Positions 41,319-42,989 of a stretch of 42,989 bases of DNA are shown in pieces (within the stretch, counting starts at the first letter, position 1; every line of letters begins with the position of its first letter). The notes below the pieces were generated by a model that saw only the letters and a list, made by a program, of their open reading frames with translations, did no database searches and was not told the origin of the DNA. This DNA comes from Prevotellamassilia timonensis (GTDB lineage Bacteria; Bacteroidota; Bacteroidia; Bacteroidales; Bacteroidaceae): assembly GCF_900106785.1 (NCBI RefSeq), contig NZ_LT629842.1, positions 31,212 to 74,200 on the forward strand. Direction: 5' to 3'. A program made the translations under genes and the position numbers.

Positions 41319-42617
41319 GATTTCAGCTACTTACACATAACAGGCGTGAACGACCTGCCCGGCTATCATGCCGCAGCAGCGTTCACCACCAAAAGCAGCG
41401 AAGTTTTCAAGGAGGCGGAGGAGATTTCACCGCGCCACGTGAGTGACAAGGTGAGCTATATGCCTTGGGGAGCGGACGACCAGATGCCGTATGACATTAT
41501 CAATCTGATTGAGAGTGATGAGACACTGAGCACTTGCCAAATGTTCAATGCAGAGGTGTGCTATGGATCGGGGCTGGTGTACCAGACAGATGAATGGTGC
41601 AAACGGAAAGTGGTGGACGAGGTCGAGGAGTTCTTCTTGGATAACGACATGGCGAGTTATTTCCTCGGTGTTTGCCAGGATTTCAAACACTTCGGCTTTG
41701 CCGTGAGCGTGATTATTCTCAATGAACAAGGCAACAAGGTGGTGAGGGTGCTGCGCAAGGAGGCTTGCTATGTTCGCTTTGCGCCAGCAAACAAGGAGGG
41801 CGTGATACCACAGGTGTTGTACGCGAATTGGCGTAACTCGGTGCGGGCGGAACAGGTGGAGGTCATTCCATTGCTCAACCCGCAAAGTTCTTGGACGGAC
41901 TTGCAAGCACAGGTGAAGAAGGGCAAACGCAAGTTTGCCGTGGTCAGCCGTGTGCCGACGCCTGACAGCACGTATTATCCCATTCCTTATTATGCCTCGC
42001 TCTTCAAGGGCAAGTGGTATAACATCAAGCAACTCATCGGGGTGGCAAAGGAGGCTAAGCTGAAAAACTCTGCGCCTATCAAGTACCACATTGAGATTGC
42101 CAAATCGTTTTGGAGCAATATCTTCAAGGCGGAGGGCATTACCGACCGCGTGAAGCAACAGGAGCGAGTGAACGAGGAAAAGGACAACATCATCAATTTC
42201 CTCACGGGCATGGAGAATTCAGGCAAGGTGCTTTTCTCGGAGTTTTATGTGTCTCCCAACGGGGAGGAACAGCATGATGTGGTGATTAACAAGATTGAAA
42301 CGGACAAAGAGGGCGGTGATTGGGCTACAGATATTATCGAGGCAGTGAATATGATGTGCTTTACCATGCGTGTGCACTCAAACCTTGTGGGTTCTGTACC
42401 GGGTAAGTCGCAAACTAACAATTCGGGCAGCGACAAGCGCGAACTTTATACGATTGCACAAGCCTTGCAAAAGCCGTATCACGACCTTTTGTTTAATGTG
42501 CACCGACTGATTATAAGGTTCAACAGGTGGGACGGGGCTTATCCCGACTGTCCGTTTATCCAGCTTACGACACTCGATGAAAATAAGGACGCAAAGCAGG
42601 TAAGCACAGAAGAGTAA
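41313..42617 (+). CDS. Phage portal protein
   Basis: This 434-residue protein forms the dodecameric entry vertex of the head through which DNA passes. Seen are an N-terminal region with MPWGADDQMPYDIINLIESDETLSTCQMFNAEVCYGSG, a central wing (LYANWRNSVRAEQVEVIPLLNP), and the helical stem (FWSNIFKAEGITDRVKQQERVNEEKDNIINFLTGMENSGKVLF) followed by NLVGSVPGKSQTNNSGSDKRELYTIAQALQKPYHDLLFNVHRLI, typical of portal C-terminal crown regions. It would normally follow the large terminase, but here 16 kb of cargo separate them. After it comes the intergenic TTATAACC-type repeat. Confidence 0.82.
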   Translation: MTDFSYLHITGVNDLPGYHAAAAFTTKSSEVFKEAEEISPRHVSDKVSYMPWGADDQMPYDIINLIESDETLSTCQMFNAEVCYGSGLVYQTDEWCKRKVVDEVEEFFLDNDMASYFLGVCQDFKHFGFAVSVIILNEQGNKVVRVLRKEACYVRFAPANKEGVIPQVLYANWRNSVRAEQVEVIPLLNPQSSWTDLQAQVKKGKRKFAVVSRVPTPDSTYYPIPYYASLFKGKWYNIKQLIGVAKEAKLKNSAPIKYHIEIAKSFWSNIFKAEGITDRVKQQERVNEEKDNIINFLTGMENSGKVLFSEFYVSPNGEEQHDVVINKIETDKEGGDWATDIIEAVNMMCFTMRVHSNLVGSVPGKSQTNNSGSDKRELYTIAQALQKPYHDLLFNVHRLIIRFNRWDGAYPDCPFIQLTTLDENKDAKQVSTEE

Positions 42618-42619
42618 CT

Positions 42620-42642
42620 TTATAACCCCATAACCTAAAACC
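42620..42642. repeat. TTATAACC-type intergenic repeat, another copy
   Basis: TTATAACCCCATAACC followed by TAAAACC, one base different from the copies at 19116, 19151 and 20870. It lies between the portal and the next phage gene, showing that both sides of the cargo belong to one phage. Confidence 0.75.
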
Positions 42643-42653
42643 TCAAAACTACT

Positions 42654-42977
42654 ATGTCTCTGTTGATACCCGATAACAATGTGCTTCTGCAATTCGTGCC
42701 GAATGTGCTGAAGTCTGTGCAAGGCGAGACCTTGCTTTTTGATAAAATTGCACCACACTTGGAGGTGGCGGAAGCGTGGCTTACGACCACGTTCCTCTCT
42801 GAGGCAGTTCTTGCGAAACTGCCCACTCGCAATGCCAACAACAAGTTGTTGCATTATGGGCGCACCCGACAAACCCTGTGGAGGGCTGTGCAGATGCTAA
42901 CCCAAAAACTGAGTTGCCAAACGATACATGATTGCCCAAAAGTAGTACCTTTGCACTATGAATCAGAATGGCAATAA
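42654..42977 (+). pseudogene. Phage head-region protein (DUF6712-like), cut by an insertion
   Basis: The first ~80 residues (LLIPDNNVLLQFVPNVLKSV, TLLFDKIAPHLEVAEAWLTT) look like DUF6712-type head-region proteins of Bacteroidota phages, which are usually longer. From about 42895 (after RQTLWRAVQML) the sequence changes character, and a promoter box and the start of a new gene follow, so the frame end at 42977 is probably foreign sequence. I read this as the 5' fragment of an interrupted gene. Confidence 0.5.
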
Positions 42978-42989
42978 AAATATGTATGA
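42895..42989 (+). mobile_element. Likely left end of an insertion sequence with transposase start
   Basis: The sequence after 42895 does not continue the phage protein. A -7 box TACCTTTG (42946-42953) is followed at 42958 by ATG of a frame MNQNGNKNMY that runs off the window. This fits the first codons of a transposase, but the family cannot be named from ten residues. Confidence 0.4.

Overview
The window looks like a contig from a member of the Bacteroidota, most likely Prevotellaceae. The signs are promoters of the TTTG-N19/20-TAnnTTTG type, a BspA-like leucine-rich-repeat surface protein, a fused aspartokinase/homoserine dehydrogenase, and a RiPP gene cluster of the GG-Bacteroidales kind. 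No rRNA, tRNA or CRISPR array was found. Both window ends seem to lie inside insertion sequences (an IS982-family transposase on the left, the start of another element on the right), which would fit a contig broken at repeats.

Layout. (1) 1-10653 is chromosomal: the IS982-family element inserted into a BspA-like gene; a 1.45 kb gene-free island of nested inverted and tandem repeats; a YngK-like glycoside hydrolase; thrA; an AspT/YidE-type transporter; a small secreted protein; and a SanA/DUF218 envelope protein. (2) 10654-25351 is the left part of a prophage: a control region, a small HTH protein, a large primase/ATPase, the antirestriction gene ardA, then a head and packaging module (ClpP-like protease with scaffold tail, major capsid protein, several unknowns including a phosphoribosyltransferase-like protein, small and large terminase). 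(3) 25352-41312 looks like cargo between terminase and portal: two Abi_2 (HEPN-type) abortive-infection genes each next to a predicted short RNA or terminated leader, a pair of small genes facing a decayed mirror copy, a few phage-like unknowns, a minus-strand RiPP operon and an AraC-type regulator. (4) 41313-42989 returns to the phage with the portal gene and a following head-region gene apparently cut by another insertion. No integrase, tail or lysis genes are present, so the prophage continues beyond the right end.

How the genes work together. The RiPP operon is a consistent set: a precursor with a double-glycine leader, a Cys repeat and a Thr/Pro-rich mucin-like tail; a radical SAM/SPASM maturase; an 808-residue fusion of two family-2 glycosyltransferase domains (the second resembling mucin-type polypeptide GalNAc-transferases) with a LanC-like domain; a C39-peptidase ABC exporter; a very small membrane-anchored protein; and an outer-membrane beta-barrel. 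I infer a Cys-modified and O-glycosylated secreted peptide.

The other strong signal is structural. ArdA (15987-16586) and the gene pair at 27529-28153 each form the intact right half of a very long imperfect palindrome whose left half is a full-length, badly decayed inverted copy. A third long imperfect inverted repeat with no gene lies at 1618-2733.
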